Positions 21,094-30,114 of a stretch of DNA of 64,000 nt are shown piece by piece. The stretch lies in NCBI RefSeq assembly GCF_000297055.2, contig NC_022357.1, positions 1 to 64,000 of the forward strand. The letters are read 5' to 3'. The position numbers and the translations under genes are program-made. This DNA is from Sulfuricella denitrificans skB26 (GTDB lineage Bacteria; Pseudomonadota; Gammaproteobacteria; Burkholderiales; Sulfuricellaceae). The notes under the pieces were generated by a model. It saw only the letters and a list, made by a program, of their open reading frames with translations, searched no databases and had not been told where the DNA came from. Within the stretch, counting starts at the first letter, position 1; each line of letters begins with the position of its first letter.

Positions 21094-21936
21094 CTAATAT
21101 TCCGGGTTGAAATTCTTGATGATGACGCCGCCCGACTTTTCATCGTGCTCAACTTCCAGCAGCTTGCGCGCTGCAGCCTCCTCAAGCAGCTTGCTGAACG
21201 AGCGAAAGCCATAGTAGCTTTCATTGAAGCCCGGTTTGCGCCGCTTCAGCGCCTGCTTGACCATCGAACCCCAGATTTTTTCCTCTTCGCCGCGCTCCGC
21301 AAACAGAGCTTCTACCGTCTCCATCATCAGGTCCAGGGCTTCCTGTGACTTGTTACTCTCTTCCGGGGGCGTGGTTTTAGGAGCCGCCTCAGCGGTGCCT
21401 TTGGCGGCGGGTTTTTTCTTGATGGTGCGTTTCTTGGCTTTTTCTGCTTTCTCGGCGTTCTCGCGTGCCAGATCGTCGTAGTAGATGAATTCGTCGCAGT
21501 TGGCGATCAGCAGGTCGGAGGTGGAATTTTTGACCCCGACGCCAATTACGGTTTTGTTGTTCTCGCGCAGTTTGCTCACCAGGGGTGAGAAATCCGAATC
21601 GCCGCTGATGATGACGAAGGTGTCCACGTGAGATTTGGTGTAGCACAGGTCGAGAGCGTCGACTACCATGCGGATGTCGGCCGAGTTTTTTCCCGACTGG
21701 CGCACATGGGGAATCTCGATCAGCTCGAACGAGGCCTCGTGCATGGGAGCCTTGAATTCCTTGTACCGATCCCAGTCGCAATAGGCTTTTTTCACCACGA
21801 TGCTGCCCTTGAGCAGCAAACGTTCAAGAACCTTGCTGATATCGAACTTTTCGTACTTGGCATCGCGCACGCCCAAAGCAATATTCTCGAAATCGCAGAA
21901 CAGCGCCATGCTTTGGATTTTTTGGGGAGTGGTCAT
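21094..21936 (-). CDS. NYN domain protein with C-terminal OST-HTH-like region
   Basis: A 280-residue cytosolic protein. The N-terminal NYN domain, a PIN-like nuclease fold, shows the acidic residues expected for metal binding: ALFCDFENIALG, DIRMVVDALDL and ISGDSDFSPLV. A Lys/Ala/Glu-rich linker (about 160-210, KAEKAKKRTIKKKPAAKG) follows. The C-terminal 70 residues (MVKQALKRRKPGFNESYYGFRSFSKLLEEA) resemble an OST-HTH/LOTUS RNA-binding domain. This NYN plus OST-HTH layout is known in bacteria, and an RNA-directed nuclease role is plausible but unproven. It converges on kup, with 23 bases between stops. Confidence 0.88.
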   Translation of the reverse strand: MTTPQKIQSMALFCDFENIALGVRDAKYEKFDISKVLERLLLKGSIVVKKAYCDWDRYKEFKAPMHEASFELIEIPHVRQSGKNSADIRMVVDALDLCYTKSHVDTFVIISGDSDFSPLVSKLRENNKTVIGVGVKNSTSDLLIANCDEFIYYDDLARENAEKAEKAKKRTIKKKPAAKGTAEAAPKTTPPEESNKSQEALDLMMETVEALFAERGEEEKIWGSMVKQALKRRKPGFNESYYGFRSFSKLLEEAAARKLLEVEHDEKSGGVIIKNFNPEY

Positions 21937-22079
21937 GAATGGCTCCTGCGGTAGTGCACCCTGAGGTGGCGGTAAACGTTAATGAATATTTCCCTGATAA
22001 AGTTTAGCAGAATCGCCTAGAATACCGCTAAACGCGCGCAACAACCGAATGACTCAGAAGAACTGTCGATAGCCTGGAC

Positions 22080-23048
22080 ATGAAGCCCCCAAAGGAAACA
22101 TTGCAGGAAAGCATCGCTCACCAGCGTGAATCGCTGGTGAGTCTGTTGCAGGAGCCCATGCGCCGGCTGGCGGAAGAATGTGTTCCGGTATGGGGCGATC
22201 GGGAAAAACTGGATGTGTTGCTGGGCGCGGCGCTGAAAGAATTGCCTTACTGCAAGCACCTCTATGCGCTGGATGCCAACGCAATCCAGATCAGTGATAA
22301 CGTGAGTCACGAAGGGCTGCTGGAGGGCTTTGGCCGGAATCGGGCCAAGCGGCCCTACCTGCGCGAAATCACGAACAGCACAGATTTTTTCCTTTCAGAC
22401 GCCTACATCAGTCTGCGCGAGCGGCGTCCCTCCCTCACGGCCATCCAAGCTGTGCGTAACGCTGCTGGCGAAGTGCTGGGATATGTTGGCGCCTATTTCG
22501 GCTTGCGCGATTTGCCGCTGACGCGTGAGCTCTACGAAGAGCCGAGATACTGGCGCCAAATCAAGGGCGACCCATCCATCCGCGGCACGGTATTCCACCA
22601 GACCCGTTCAGACAGCGAGATGGACCAGCATGTCGACACGGTGCTGGGCGTGGTGGTCGAACTTATGCTCTACCACGGTGTGTTTCACGTGATGCTGCAT
22701 TTTTCCAGCAGCCGTGCCATCGTCTGGGTGATGGAGGATCCCTACAGTTATCGTCTGTTGGATATCGAAGCCCTGATTGGCCCGGATATCTGTCTTGCCT
22801 ACCCTCGTACCCCCTACCCTTCGGGAGCGCGAGTGCCCCCAGAGCAAGTCCGCGGCGTGCTGGAAGCCTTTCGCACACTACGTCTTATGGACGAGATGTT
22901 CTACCTGCGCTCCGGCACGTTGAACATTTTTAATGGCCTCGTCGGACTTACCTTCTCGTGCGATGGCTCCCATTACCTCCCTTACGATGAGTTTCTCCGC
23001 AAGGATCACGATTTCTGGACGGGCATTACCTCAAGCAAGGGGAGCTGA
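22080..23048 (+). CDS. PDC (Cache-like) sensor domain protein, soluble
   Basis: A 322-residue protein with no evident signal peptide or membrane span. The first 170 residues look like a PDC/Cache sensor fold (LYALDANAIQISDNVSHEGL, then RPYLREITNSTDFFLSDAYIS, and VRNAAGEVLGYVGAYFGLRDL), normally the extracytoplasmic ligand-binding part of chemoreceptors. The remaining 150 residues (FHVMLHFSSSRAIVWVMEDPYSYRLLD, then PYDEFLRKDHDFW) match nothing I recognise, and no kinase, GGDEF or methyl-accepting domain is present. A stand-alone cytosolic PDC protein is unusual but does occur in betaproteobacteria. It is flanked by the divergent NYN gene and convergent pepN. Confidence 0.75.
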   Translation: MKPPKETLQESIAHQRESLVSLLQEPMRRLAEECVPVWGDREKLDVLLGAALKELPYCKHLYALDANAIQISDNVSHEGLLEGFGRNRAKRPYLREITNSTDFFLSDAYISLRERRPSLTAIQAVRNAAGEVLGYVGAYFGLRDLPLTRELYEEPRYWRQIKGDPSIRGTVFHQTRSDSEMDQHVDTVLGVVVELMLYHGVFHVMLHFSSSRAIVWVMEDPYSYRLLDIEALIGPDICLAYPRTPYPSGARVPPEQVRGVLEAFRTLRLMDEMFYLRSGTLNIFNGLVGLTFSCDGSHYLPYDEFLRKDHDFWTGITSSKGS

Positions 23049-23111
23049 ACCGAGTGCTTCCATTATCGGGAAAGCCGTAAATGGCACTCACCCTTGTTGA
23101 TGCAAGAGGAA

Positions 23112-25766
23112 TTACCCCAGCTGTCTATCCACAATCTCGAACAAATCACGCGACATACCAGCATGGTTGCGCAACATCTCCAGGGCAGCACGGGCATGTG
23201 CCTGGCGACTGGCATCAAACTTTCTCCACCGATCAAAACAACGGGCAACCCGGGAAGCGACCTGCGGATTGACGGCGTCGAGCTGACGCGTCTGCTCGGC
23301 AAGAAAGCGGTAGCCGCTGCCATCGGCCGCATGAAAGTGTACGTGGTTGCTGCCGAAAGCGCGCAACAGCGAATAGACCTTGTTCGGGTTGCGCAAGTCG
23401 AATGCGGGATGTTCGACTAGCCGCTTGACCTCATTCAGAACGCTGGGGCGACGACTGGTGGCCTGGACTTGAAGCCACTTGTCGACAACCAGCGCCTCGC
23501 CTTGCCATTGCTGGTAAAAGGCGTCCAGTGCTTGCTGTCGCTCCTCGCCTTCGGACTGCGCCAGAACCATCAGACTGGCAAACTGGTCGGTCATATTGTC
23601 AGCGGTATCGAACTGTTGCCGCGCCAGCGCACGAGTAGACGGGCTATCCGCTTCGCACAGGTAGCTCAGGCAGACGTTACGCAACGTACGGTGGCCCACA
23701 TCGATCAGATCAGGGCGATAACCCCCTCTTGGTGCAAGGCGCTCATAGCAAGCCAGAAATTCCGCGCCGAGATGCTCGGTGAGGAAGCGGCGCAAGCCGT
23801 TGCGGGCGGCGTGCAGGGCATCGGGGTCAACCACGTCGAGTTGTTCGGCCAGCGTTGCTTCGCTCGGCAATGACAAGGCTTCGGCGGCAAAGGCAGGATC
23901 GGTGTCGGCATCCGCCAGCACCCGCGCCGCTGCCTGAGCAAAGCTGGCTGGCCAGATCGGCGTGCCTCCCGTACTGAGAGTGGCGGTTGCTGCGATGATC
24001 AGGCGATTGGCCAGGCGCTGCCCCGCTTCCCAGCGGTTGAAAGGATCGCTGTCGTGCGCCATCAGGTGAGCGAGATCGGCATCGCTGTAAGCATATTCGA
24101 GTACGATCGGGGCTGAAAAATCGCGCAATAGCGAGGGCACGGGCGCGACCGGGACGTCTTCGAAAATGAATTCCTGCGTTTCGGTGCACAGCGACAGCAC
24201 TATCTGGCTGGCAGGGGTGCCGGAATCATCCCCGGCCAGACGCAAGGGCAGATCTTGCCCGTCCGGGCCGACCAGGCCGATGGCAACGGGAATATGGTAG
24301 AGTTGCTTGTCGGCTTGGCCTGGCGTGGCCGCGCAGGACTGGCTCAGCCGCAGAATGTAGCGCTGACTGGCGGCATCGTATCGGCCAGTAGCCGCAACGT
24401 GTGGCGTACCGGTCTGCTCGTACCAGCGCATGAACTGGCTGAAATCGGCGCCAGATGCATCGGCCATGGCGACGACGAAATTATCGCAGGTCACCGCCTG
24501 TCCATCGTGACGGGCGAAGTACAGATCCATGCCGCGACGGAAGGCTGGCTTGCCGATCAGGGTCTGGATCATGCGCACGACTTCGGCCCCCTTCTGGTAC
24601 ACGGTAGCCGTGTAGAAATTGTTGATCTCGATGTACGAAGCCGGCCGCACCGGGTGCGCCATTGGGCCGCTGTCCTCCGGGAACTGGGCGGCACGCAGTC
24701 CGCGCACCTCGCGGATACGGGCCACCGAACGATGGTGCACATCGGCGCCGAACTCCTGGTCGCGAAAGACCGTCAGCCCTTCCTTGAGCGAAAGCTGGAA
24801 CCAGTCGCGGCAGGTCACGCGGTTGCCGGTCCAGTTGTGGAAATACTCGTGCGCCACTACCCGGTCGATGTTTTCATAATCCACGTCGGTGGCCACATCC
24901 TGCCTGGCCAGCACGTATTTAGTGTTGAAAATGTTCAGGCCCTTGTTTTCCATCGCCCCCATGTTGAAGTCGCCGACGGCGACGATCATGTAATGGTCGA
25001 GATCACATTCCAGGCCAAAGGTCTGCTCATCCCAATGCATCGACTTTTTCAGGGCCGACATGGCGTGCGCACACTGGTCCAGCTTGCCCGGCTCGACAAA
25101 GATCGCCAACTGGACCTCGCGGCCCGACGTGGTTCGATAGTTGTCGCGCAGCACGTCGAGTTTGGCGGCAACCATGGCGAACAGATAGCAGGGTTTGGGA
25201 AAGGGGTCCTGCCACTTCGCCCAGTGCCGCCCTCCCTCCTCGTCACCGCTGGCGACGGGATTTCCGTTGGCTAGCAGCTGAGGGAACGCCGCCTTGTCGG
25301 CATGCAGGGTAACGGTATAGCGTGACATCACGTCCGGCCTGTCCAGAAACCAGGTGATGCGGCGAAAGCCTTGCGCCTCGCACTGGGTGAAATAGCCGTT
25401 AGCCGAGAGGTAGAGACCGGACAGGCGGGTATTGCCGTCAGGGTGAATCCGCGTCACCGTCTCCAGGCTGAAGGCATCCGGCAAGTCGGCCAGCGTCAGA
25501 TGGCCGGCATCCAGGTGGTAGCTGTCGGGCGCCATGTGCACGCCATCGAGGCGGAGGGAGATCAGTTCCAGGTCTTCGCCATCGAGCACTAGCGGGTCAT
25601 TGGATGTCTTTACCGCCGGGTTGCGGCGCACCGACAGCTGCACCGTTACCAGCGCTTCGCCGCGCCGGAAATCGACGTCAACATCGACCGTGTCAATCAA
25701 GAAGGAGGGTGGTGCGTAGTCGGCCAGGTTAATGGTTTGCGGGGTATCTTGAGTCATTGGAGGCAT
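23112..25766 (-). CDS. pepN: Aminopeptidase N (M1 family)
   Basis: Zinc metallo-aminopeptidase that trims N-terminal residues from peptides in the cytosol. Family motifs: the exopeptidase motif GAMEN, and the zinc site HEYFHNWTGNRV (His306, Glu307, His310), followed by the ligand Glu in LKEGLTVFRDQEFGAD. At 884 residues it matches the E. coli PepN size class (870). The start is MPPMTQDTPQ; the second Met (25757) is equally possible. The 3' end converges on the PDC gene. Confidence 0.96.
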   Translation of the reverse strand: MPPMTQDTPQTINLADYAPPSFLIDTVDVDVDFRRGEALVTVQLSVRRNPAVKTSNDPLVLDGEDLELISLRLDGVHMAPDSYHLDAGHLTLADLPDAFSLETVTRIHPDGNTRLSGLYLSANGYFTQCEAQGFRRITWFLDRPDVMSRYTVTLHADKAAFPQLLANGNPVASGDEEGGRHWAKWQDPFPKPCYLFAMVAAKLDVLRDNYRTTSGREVQLAIFVEPGKLDQCAHAMSALKKSMHWDEQTFGLECDLDHYMIVAVGDFNMGAMENKGLNIFNTKYVLARQDVATDVDYENIDRVVAHEYFHNWTGNRVTCRDWFQLSLKEGLTVFRDQEFGADVHHRSVARIREVRGLRAAQFPEDSGPMAHPVRPASYIEINNFYTATVYQKGAEVVRMIQTLIGKPAFRRGMDLYFARHDGQAVTCDNFVVAMADASGADFSQFMRWYEQTGTPHVAATGRYDAASQRYILRLSQSCAATPGQADKQLYHIPVAIGLVGPDGQDLPLRLAGDDSGTPASQIVLSLCTETQEFIFEDVPVAPVPSLLRDFSAPIVLEYAYSDADLAHLMAHDSDPFNRWEAGQRLANRLIIAATATLSTGGTPIWPASFAQAAARVLADADTDPAFAAEALSLPSEATLAEQLDVVDPDALHAARNGLRRFLTEHLGAEFLACYERLAPRGGYRPDLIDVGHRTLRNVCLSYLCEADSPSTRALARQQFDTADNMTDQFASLMVLAQSEGEERQQALDAFYQQWQGEALVVDKWLQVQATSRRPSVLNEVKRLVEHPAFDLRNPNKVYSLLRAFGSNHVHFHAADGSGYRFLAEQTRQLDAVNPQVASRVARCFDRWRKFDASRQAHARAALEMLRNHAGMSRDLFEIVDRQLG

Positions 25767-25918
25767 GGCGATCAGGGAAAACCCGTAGTGTGACAGAAAA
25801 TGATGCCTGGTTTCCGGGGGAGGCGTTGGACTTCGGTCTGAGTTATTGCTGGCGGCAGCTGCTATGAGGACCCCTCGGGGCCTGGCCCGACCCCGACATT
25901 TTCATGTATAAACACAGG

Positions 25919-25945
25919 ATCAATCGAATCTGGCCCTGTTGATTC
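25919..25945 (+). repeat. Short repeat copy 1, inverted relative to 28277-28302
   Basis: A 24-base core (25919-25942) starting ATCAATCGAATCTGG matches the reverse complement of 28279-28302 region at 21 of 24 positions; the differences are three A/G transitions. It lies upstream of apt. Within it, CGAATC (25925-25930) can pair with GATTCG (25941-25946). It resembles sequences I associate with ends of REP/Y1-transposase elements, but no transposase is nearby. Confidence 0.5.
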
Positions 25946-25999
25946 GTAGTCGGTGGAGTAAGGGTATTTCAAAACAAAGTTTGTTTTTTGGGATTTATT

Positions 26000-26527
26000 A
26001 TGCCAATAAAGTCACGCATTCGTACCGTCCCCCATTATCCCAAGCAAGGAGTGATGTTTCGGGATATCACAACGCTGTTGAAAGACCCGGTGGGTTTTCG
26101 TGTCACCATCAATGAACTGGTCAAACGCTATACGGGTGTAAAAATTGATCGGGTTGCTGCTATCGAGGCACGCGGTTTCATCATTGGCTCGGCACTGGCT
26201 TATCAACTGGGCTTGGGCTTTGTGCCCATCCGCAAGCAGGGCAAGTTGCCGGCAGAAACAGTGGGCCATGACTATGAACTTGAATATGGCGCCGATCGTA
26301 TTGAGATGCATGTGGATGCCGTATCTAAAGGCGAACGGGTGCTGCTTGTGGATGATCTGACCGCGACTGGCGGTACAGCAGGAGCGGCCTGCAAACTCAT
26401 CGAGAGCATGGGCGGCAAGATCGTGGAATGTTGCTTTGTCATCGACTTGCCGGATCTTGGGGGGCGTGCCCGCCTGGAAAAGCAGGGGCACAAAGTTTTT
26501 GCGCTGTGCGAATTCGAGGGCGAATGA
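26000..26527 (+). CDS. apt: Adenine phosphoribosyltransferase
   Basis: Salvages adenine by converting adenine and PRPP to AMP. The N-terminal motif RTVPHYPKQGVMFRDITTLL and the PRPP loop LLVDDLTATGGTA are diagnostic. I start at the ATG at 26000 (MPIKSRIR), giving 175 residues; an upstream TTG at 25988 would add four. The 17-base palindrome AAAACAAA-G-TTTGTTTT (25971-25987) lies just before the start and may influence initiation or mark an operator. The gene is convergent with the MscS channel gene. Confidence 0.96.
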   Translation: MPIKSRIRTVPHYPKQGVMFRDITTLLKDPVGFRVTINELVKRYTGVKIDRVAAIEARGFIIGSALAYQLGLGFVPIRKQGKLPAETVGHDYELEYGADRIEMHVDAVSKGERVLLVDDLTATGGTAGAACKLIESMGGKIVECCFVIDLPDLGGRARLEKQGHKVFALCEFEGE

Positions 26528-26638
26528 AGATGGTATCGATAGTCTTCTCGTCGCCCTGACCTGATAGATACTGTTCAAGAATGACTGCTTGCCCTCGGCA
26601 ATGGACGGCCCGTCTGACCGCACGAAATGTCATGTCTC

Positions 26639-28081
26639 TCAAGGTGTCGTCAGCAAGCAGGGCTTCTCTCCGCTGATTTGCGTGCGGAATTGTGGCAGGC
26701 TTTGCGGATGATTTTTCTGAATGTAAGCGATAATCTTTTCGCGGATGTCGCAGCGCAAGTCCCAGCCCTTGGATGAATCGGCCGTGGTGGCGAGCACGCG
26801 GATTTGCATCGTCTTTTCGGTGGCATCGGTCACCTGCAAATTCCAGAAACGTTTGTCCCAGAGCGGATGGGTCTCGATGATTTCCTTGAGCGCCTTGCGG
26901 AGTTCCTCCAGCGGCATAGTGTAATCCACCCAGAGAAACACCGAGCCGAGCAACTGTGCCGAGACACGCGTCCAGTTCTGGAACGGTTTCTCGATGAAAT
27001 ATCCCAGCGGCACAACCAGCCGGCGGTCATCCCAGATGTGGATGGTGACATAGGTCAACGTGATTTCCTCCACGCGACCCCATTCGCCCTCGACAATGAC
27101 CACATCGTCCAGCCGGATAGGTTGAGTGATGGCGACCTGAAAACCGGCAAACAGGTTGGAAATGGTTTTCTGCGCGGCAAAGCCAAGAATGATGCCAAGG
27201 ACGCCTGCGGAGGCCAGAATGTTGGCACCGAACTGCCGCACTTCCTGAAAAAGCATCAAGATGGATGCGATGGTGAAGATTGTAATTACGGAGTAAACCA
27301 CCTTGCTGATGATGTGAACCTGGGTGAATATCTTGCGCGCCTGCAAGTTGTCGACGGCCTTGATGTCGAACTTGGTCAGCACCGTTTTTTCGCCGAGGTT
27401 CACCGCTTGGAACAGAATCATGGCCACCGTCACGATCAGCATGATGCTGGTGCCCTTGCCAAGCATACCCGCGTATTCCGGTGGGAGGCCGAGGATGGGC
27501 AGGGCAAAGATGACGCCGACCACTGGCACTATGACGCGCAGACTTTTTCCTACCAGCGGCACGAGCAAGTCATCTAGCTTGCTGTTGGATTTGGCGGTCC
27601 AGTGTGCCAGTTGCGCCTCCAGCACATGCGTAAACCGGAAGAACAGCCAGAACAGAACGGCGAACACACCGAGGTCGAACACTTTGTTGAAAATCTCGCG
27701 CACAACGTGCAGCCCCTCACCCAGACTCAGTTTTATCAAAAACGGGGTGGCCGCGAAATAGATGCCGTAGCACCAGATCAGAACATAGAGCGGCTTGCCC
27801 AATGCGCCGAAAACATGATGCTGCAACGTTTCCTCCTCCGGTGCCGTAGCGGCCTTTTTCAACTTGTACCGCACGTAACCGGCGGCGACCCCGTTAAGCA
27901 GCAACACCAGCAGGGCAAAGCAAAGCATCACGCCCAGATCCGCCCAAGTGACCGAGCCAAAAGCGATGTTGTTTATGCTTGGGCCGAACAGCCGTTCAAG
28001 CCACTGGCTTATCAGCGTGGTCAGTGCGGTCGAGAGTCCGTCTAAATAATCTTTTCCGTTTAGCTTTGAATCGATGGCCAT
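26639..28081 (-). CDS. MscS family mechanosensitive ion channel
   Basis: A 480-residue inner-membrane channel of the MscS superfamily, which releases solutes on osmotic downshock. Several hydrophobic segments (about residues 35-60, 95-115, 135-155, 185-215, 265-290) precede the pore-lining helix and beta domain: ILASAGVLGIILGFAAQKT, SNLFAGFQVAITQPIRLDD and VEEITLTYVTIHIWDDRRLV are signature MscS sequence. It is larger than E. coli MscS (286 residues), with two to three extra N-terminal spans, as in the YbdG/YnaI type. The leader on its own strand (28104-28139) contains two small stem-loops. Confidence 0.93.
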   Translation of the reverse strand: MAIDSKLNGKDYLDGLSTALTTLISQWLERLFGPSINNIAFGSVTWADLGVMLCFALLVLLLNGVAAGYVRYKLKKAATAPEEETLQHHVFGALGKPLYVLIWCYGIYFAATPFLIKLSLGEGLHVVREIFNKVFDLGVFAVLFWLFFRFTHVLEAQLAHWTAKSNSKLDDLLVPLVGKSLRVIVPVVGVIFALPILGLPPEYAGMLGKGTSIMLIVTVAMILFQAVNLGEKTVLTKFDIKAVDNLQARKIFTQVHIISKVVYSVITIFTIASILMLFQEVRQFGANILASAGVLGIILGFAAQKTISNLFAGFQVAITQPIRLDDVVIVEGEWGRVEEITLTYVTIHIWDDRRLVVPLGYFIEKPFQNWTRVSAQLLGSVFLWVDYTMPLEELRKALKEIIETHPLWDKRFWNLQVTDATEKTMQIRVLATTADSSKGWDLRCDIREKIIAYIQKNHPQSLPQFRTQISGEKPCLLTTP

Positions 28082-28103
28082 AGTCAGTTTTTATCCTTTA
28101 TTG

Positions 28104-28139
28104 TCGATCAGAAGATCGAAACTACCGGCTTTAGCCGGT
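28104..28139 (-). other. Two adjacent stem-loops in the mscS leader
   Basis: TCGATC/GATCGA arms (28104-28109 and 28114-28119, 4-base loop) and ACCGGCT/AGCCGGT arms (28124-28130 and 28133-28139, 2-base loop) lie 23-58 bases upstream of the MscS-type start codon. No T-run follows. They could shape the 5' UTR or be remnants of a repeat. The rest of the 318-base gap to the tRNA (28082-28399) holds repeat copy 2 and the tRNA terminator but no gene. Confidence 0.35.
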
Positions 28140-28276
28140 CAGCATTTAGCTGCCTCGGCACCAGAGTTGGCGGGCGGGACGTTCCAGTACGCCGTCATAA
28201 TGAATTTTGAAGCGTGGTTCAGGTCAAGCGGTGCCAAAATGCCATTTGCCATCCTGACCGGAGCCAGCGGTCACGG

Positions 28277-28302
28277 TCAATAGGGTCAGACTCGATTGAT
28301 TC
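28277..28302 (-). repeat. Short repeat copy 2, inverted relative to 25919-25945
   Basis: The reverse complement matches copy 1 at 21 of 24 core positions. A third, more diverged relative may lie at 28331-28352 (GAATCGAATGGCCAGG). Together with copy 1 it brackets the apt–mscS segment in inverted orientation. Confidence 0.5.
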
Positions 28303-28366
28303 AGTATTTATTGAAAATATGTCTATGCAGAATCGAATGGCCAGGCACGATTCAATCTTGTAAGGA

Positions 28367-28392
28367 AAGGCCGACTGAGCACAGCCGGCCTT
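28367..28392 (-). terminator. Probable terminator of tRNA-Ala
   Basis: On the minus strand, just after the tRNA 3' end, AAGGCCG and CGGCCTT form a 7-bp stem around a 12-base loop, followed by a short T-rich TTCCTT tail. The T-run is weak, so the call is moderate. Confidence 0.5.
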
Positions 28393-28399
28393 GGATATT

Positions 28400-28475
<76 letters not shown>

Positions 28476-28610
28476 ACGTTTATTGATCAATTTTACATTA
28501 TAATTTCCATAAATTAAAAAACCTCTTCCGGGGATTGCGCTGGTTCTCCAGCCTTACAGCGTGTGACGGCGTCCTTTTTCGAATTTTTTGGATTACTTTA
28601 CAAGCTGCTC

Positions 28611-29900
28611 ATGACCGACCTACTCACCGTCCATCGCCCCCTCAATCGCCGTGACTACCATACCCTCGCCCTCGCGGCGCTGGGCGGTGCGCTGGAGTTC
28701 TACGATTTCGTGATTTTCATCTTTTTCACGATGATCATCGGGCAGTTGTTTTTCCCGCCCGATATGCCGGACTGGCTGCGCCAGGTGCAGACCTTTGGTA
28801 TTTTCGCCGCCGGTTACATGGCGCGTCCGCTCGGCGGTATCGTCATGGCGCATTTCGGCGACTTGCTTGGGCGGAAAAAGATGTTTGCGCTCAGTATTTT
28901 CCTTATGGCGGTGCCGACCCTGGCAATCGGTTTGTTGCCGACCTACCAGACCTTGGGTATCGGGGCGCCCATATTGTTGCTGGCTTTGCGGATCGTACAG
29001 GGGGCGGCCATCGGAGGCGAGGTGCCGGGTGCTTGGGTTTTCGTTGCCGAGCATGTGCCAACACGGCATATTGGCTTTGCCTGTGGCACGCTAACCGCTG
29101 GCTTAACTGGCGGTATCCTGCTGGGTTCGCTGGTCGCCACCGCGATGAATATACAATTTTCGCCGCAGGAAATGCTGGACTACGGCTGGCGGATTCCGTT
29201 CATCATCGGCGGAGTTTTCGGCCTGGTCTCGGTGTGGCTGCGCCAGTGGCTACACGAAACCCCTGTGTTCAAAGAAATGCAGGCCAATCAGGCGCTGGCT
29301 GTGGAGCGTCCACTCAAAACCGTGCTGCGTGAGCATCGCGGCGCGGTCGTGCTGTCAATGATCCTGACCTGGCTGCTTTCCGCCGCCATCGTGGTGATGA
29401 TCCTGATGACGCCGACGCTGGTGCAGAAACTGTATGGCATCCCCGCCACCACCGCCTTGCGGGCCAACACGCTGGCGACGCTGTTCCTGTTCTTCGGTTG
29501 CGTGCTGGCAGGTTTCACCGTCGATCGCTTTGGTGCCGGAAAAACATTGGTGATTGGATGCACGCTAATGGCCACGACTTCCTGGCTACTCTATAGCGGG
29601 CTGAAAATCGACCCGACGCGGATAAATATGCTGTATGCGCTGGCTGGTTTGAGCGTGGGCGTGATCGGCGCGGTACCTTTTGTGATGGTTCATGCTTTCC
29701 CGGCTGCGGTGCGTTTCTCCGGGCTGTCGTTCTCCTACAATCTGGCCTACGCGATCTTCGGTGGCATGACGCCCATTGTGGTCAGTCTGTTGTTGCCCCT
29801 CGACCCGATGGCCCCGGCGCATTATGTGATGGCGCTTAGCGTTGTGGGGGGGCTGACTGGGTTGTATCTGTGGCGCAGTGAAAAACGCCGGAATTTTTAA
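28611..29900 (+). CDS. MFS transporter, metabolite:H+ symporter-like
   Basis: A major facilitator superfamily transporter with about 12 membrane spans, closest in motifs to the metabolite:H+ symporter group. Visible are the LEFYDFVIFIFFTMIIGQLFF start of helix 1, the loop 2-3 motif MARPLGGIVMAHFGDLLGRKKM, and RIVQGAAIGGEVPGAWVFVAEHVP in helices 4-5. The substrate cannot be read from sequence; organic acids or osmolytes are typical for this group. I start at the ATG at 28611 (MTDLLTVHRP); a GTG at 28563 would add 16 residues. It shares no operon with its neighbours. Confidence 0.88.
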   Translation: MTDLLTVHRPLNRRDYHTLALAALGGALEFYDFVIFIFFTMIIGQLFFPPDMPDWLRQVQTFGIFAAGYMARPLGGIVMAHFGDLLGRKKMFALSIFLMAVPTLAIGLLPTYQTLGIGAPILLLALRIVQGAAIGGEVPGAWVFVAEHVPTRHIGFACGTLTAGLTGGILLGSLVATAMNIQFSPQEMLDYGWRIPFIIGGVFGLVSVWLRQWLHETPVFKEMQANQALAVERPLKTVLREHRGAVVLSMILTWLLSAAIVVMILMTPTLVQKLYGIPATTALRANTLATLFLFFGCVLAGFTVDRFGAGKTLVIGCTLMATTSWLLYSGLKIDPTRINMLYALAGLSVGVIGAVPFVMVHAFPAAVRFSGLSFSYNLAYAIFGGMTPIVVSLLLPLDPMAPAHYVMALSVVGGLTGLYLWRSEKRRNF

Positions 29901-29906
29901 TGACAG

Positions 29907-29934
29907 GAACGCAAAATTTTGCACCCCTGCGTTC
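29907..29934 (+). other. Stem-loop after MFS gene
   Basis: GAACGCA (29907-29913) pairs with TGCGTTC (29928-29934), and the palindrome GCAAAATTTTGC (29911-29922) overlaps it as an alternative fold. It starts seven bases after the MFS stop codon but lacks a T-run, so it may be a weak or factor-assisted terminator. Confidence 0.35.
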
Positions 29935-30022
29935 GATGCTACTCAGCAGCAGCATCGTCCATAGGCAGGATCATGACAGGAAATGGAACGGTATCCGACG
30001 TTGCTGCTGATGGTATGGATTT

Positions 30023-30041
30023 CCCTTATTTAGAATAAGGG
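30023..30041 (+). other. Palindromic stem-loop upstream of bacteriohemerythrin gene
   Basis: CCCTTATT and AATAAGGG form a perfect 8-bp stem around TAG, followed by GTTTACCC context. It lies 74 bases before the bacteriohemerythrin start and could be an operator or a weak terminator for upstream transcription. Confidence 0.3.
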
Positions 30042-30114
30042 TTTACCCGATACTGATAAATTTCAGCTTCTGCTAAAGTCCAAAGACACTGGGTTTGAGA
30101 GAGTTTAGAGAATC

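Noticed and set aside
22680-22696. Second parS-like site, TGTTTCACGTGATGCT
   Set aside because: Only 13 of 16 positions match and the right half is not palindromic; it lies inside the PDC-sensor coding sequence, so chance is likely.
24255-25274. Long plus-strand frame of 339 codons
   Set aside because: Antisense to pepN, whose motifs are complete; high-GC genes commonly leave such mirror frames.
28074-28283. Short frame of 69 codons after mscS on the plus strand
   Set aside because: Covers the mscS leader and ends at repeat copy 2; no family resemblance and no conserved start signal.
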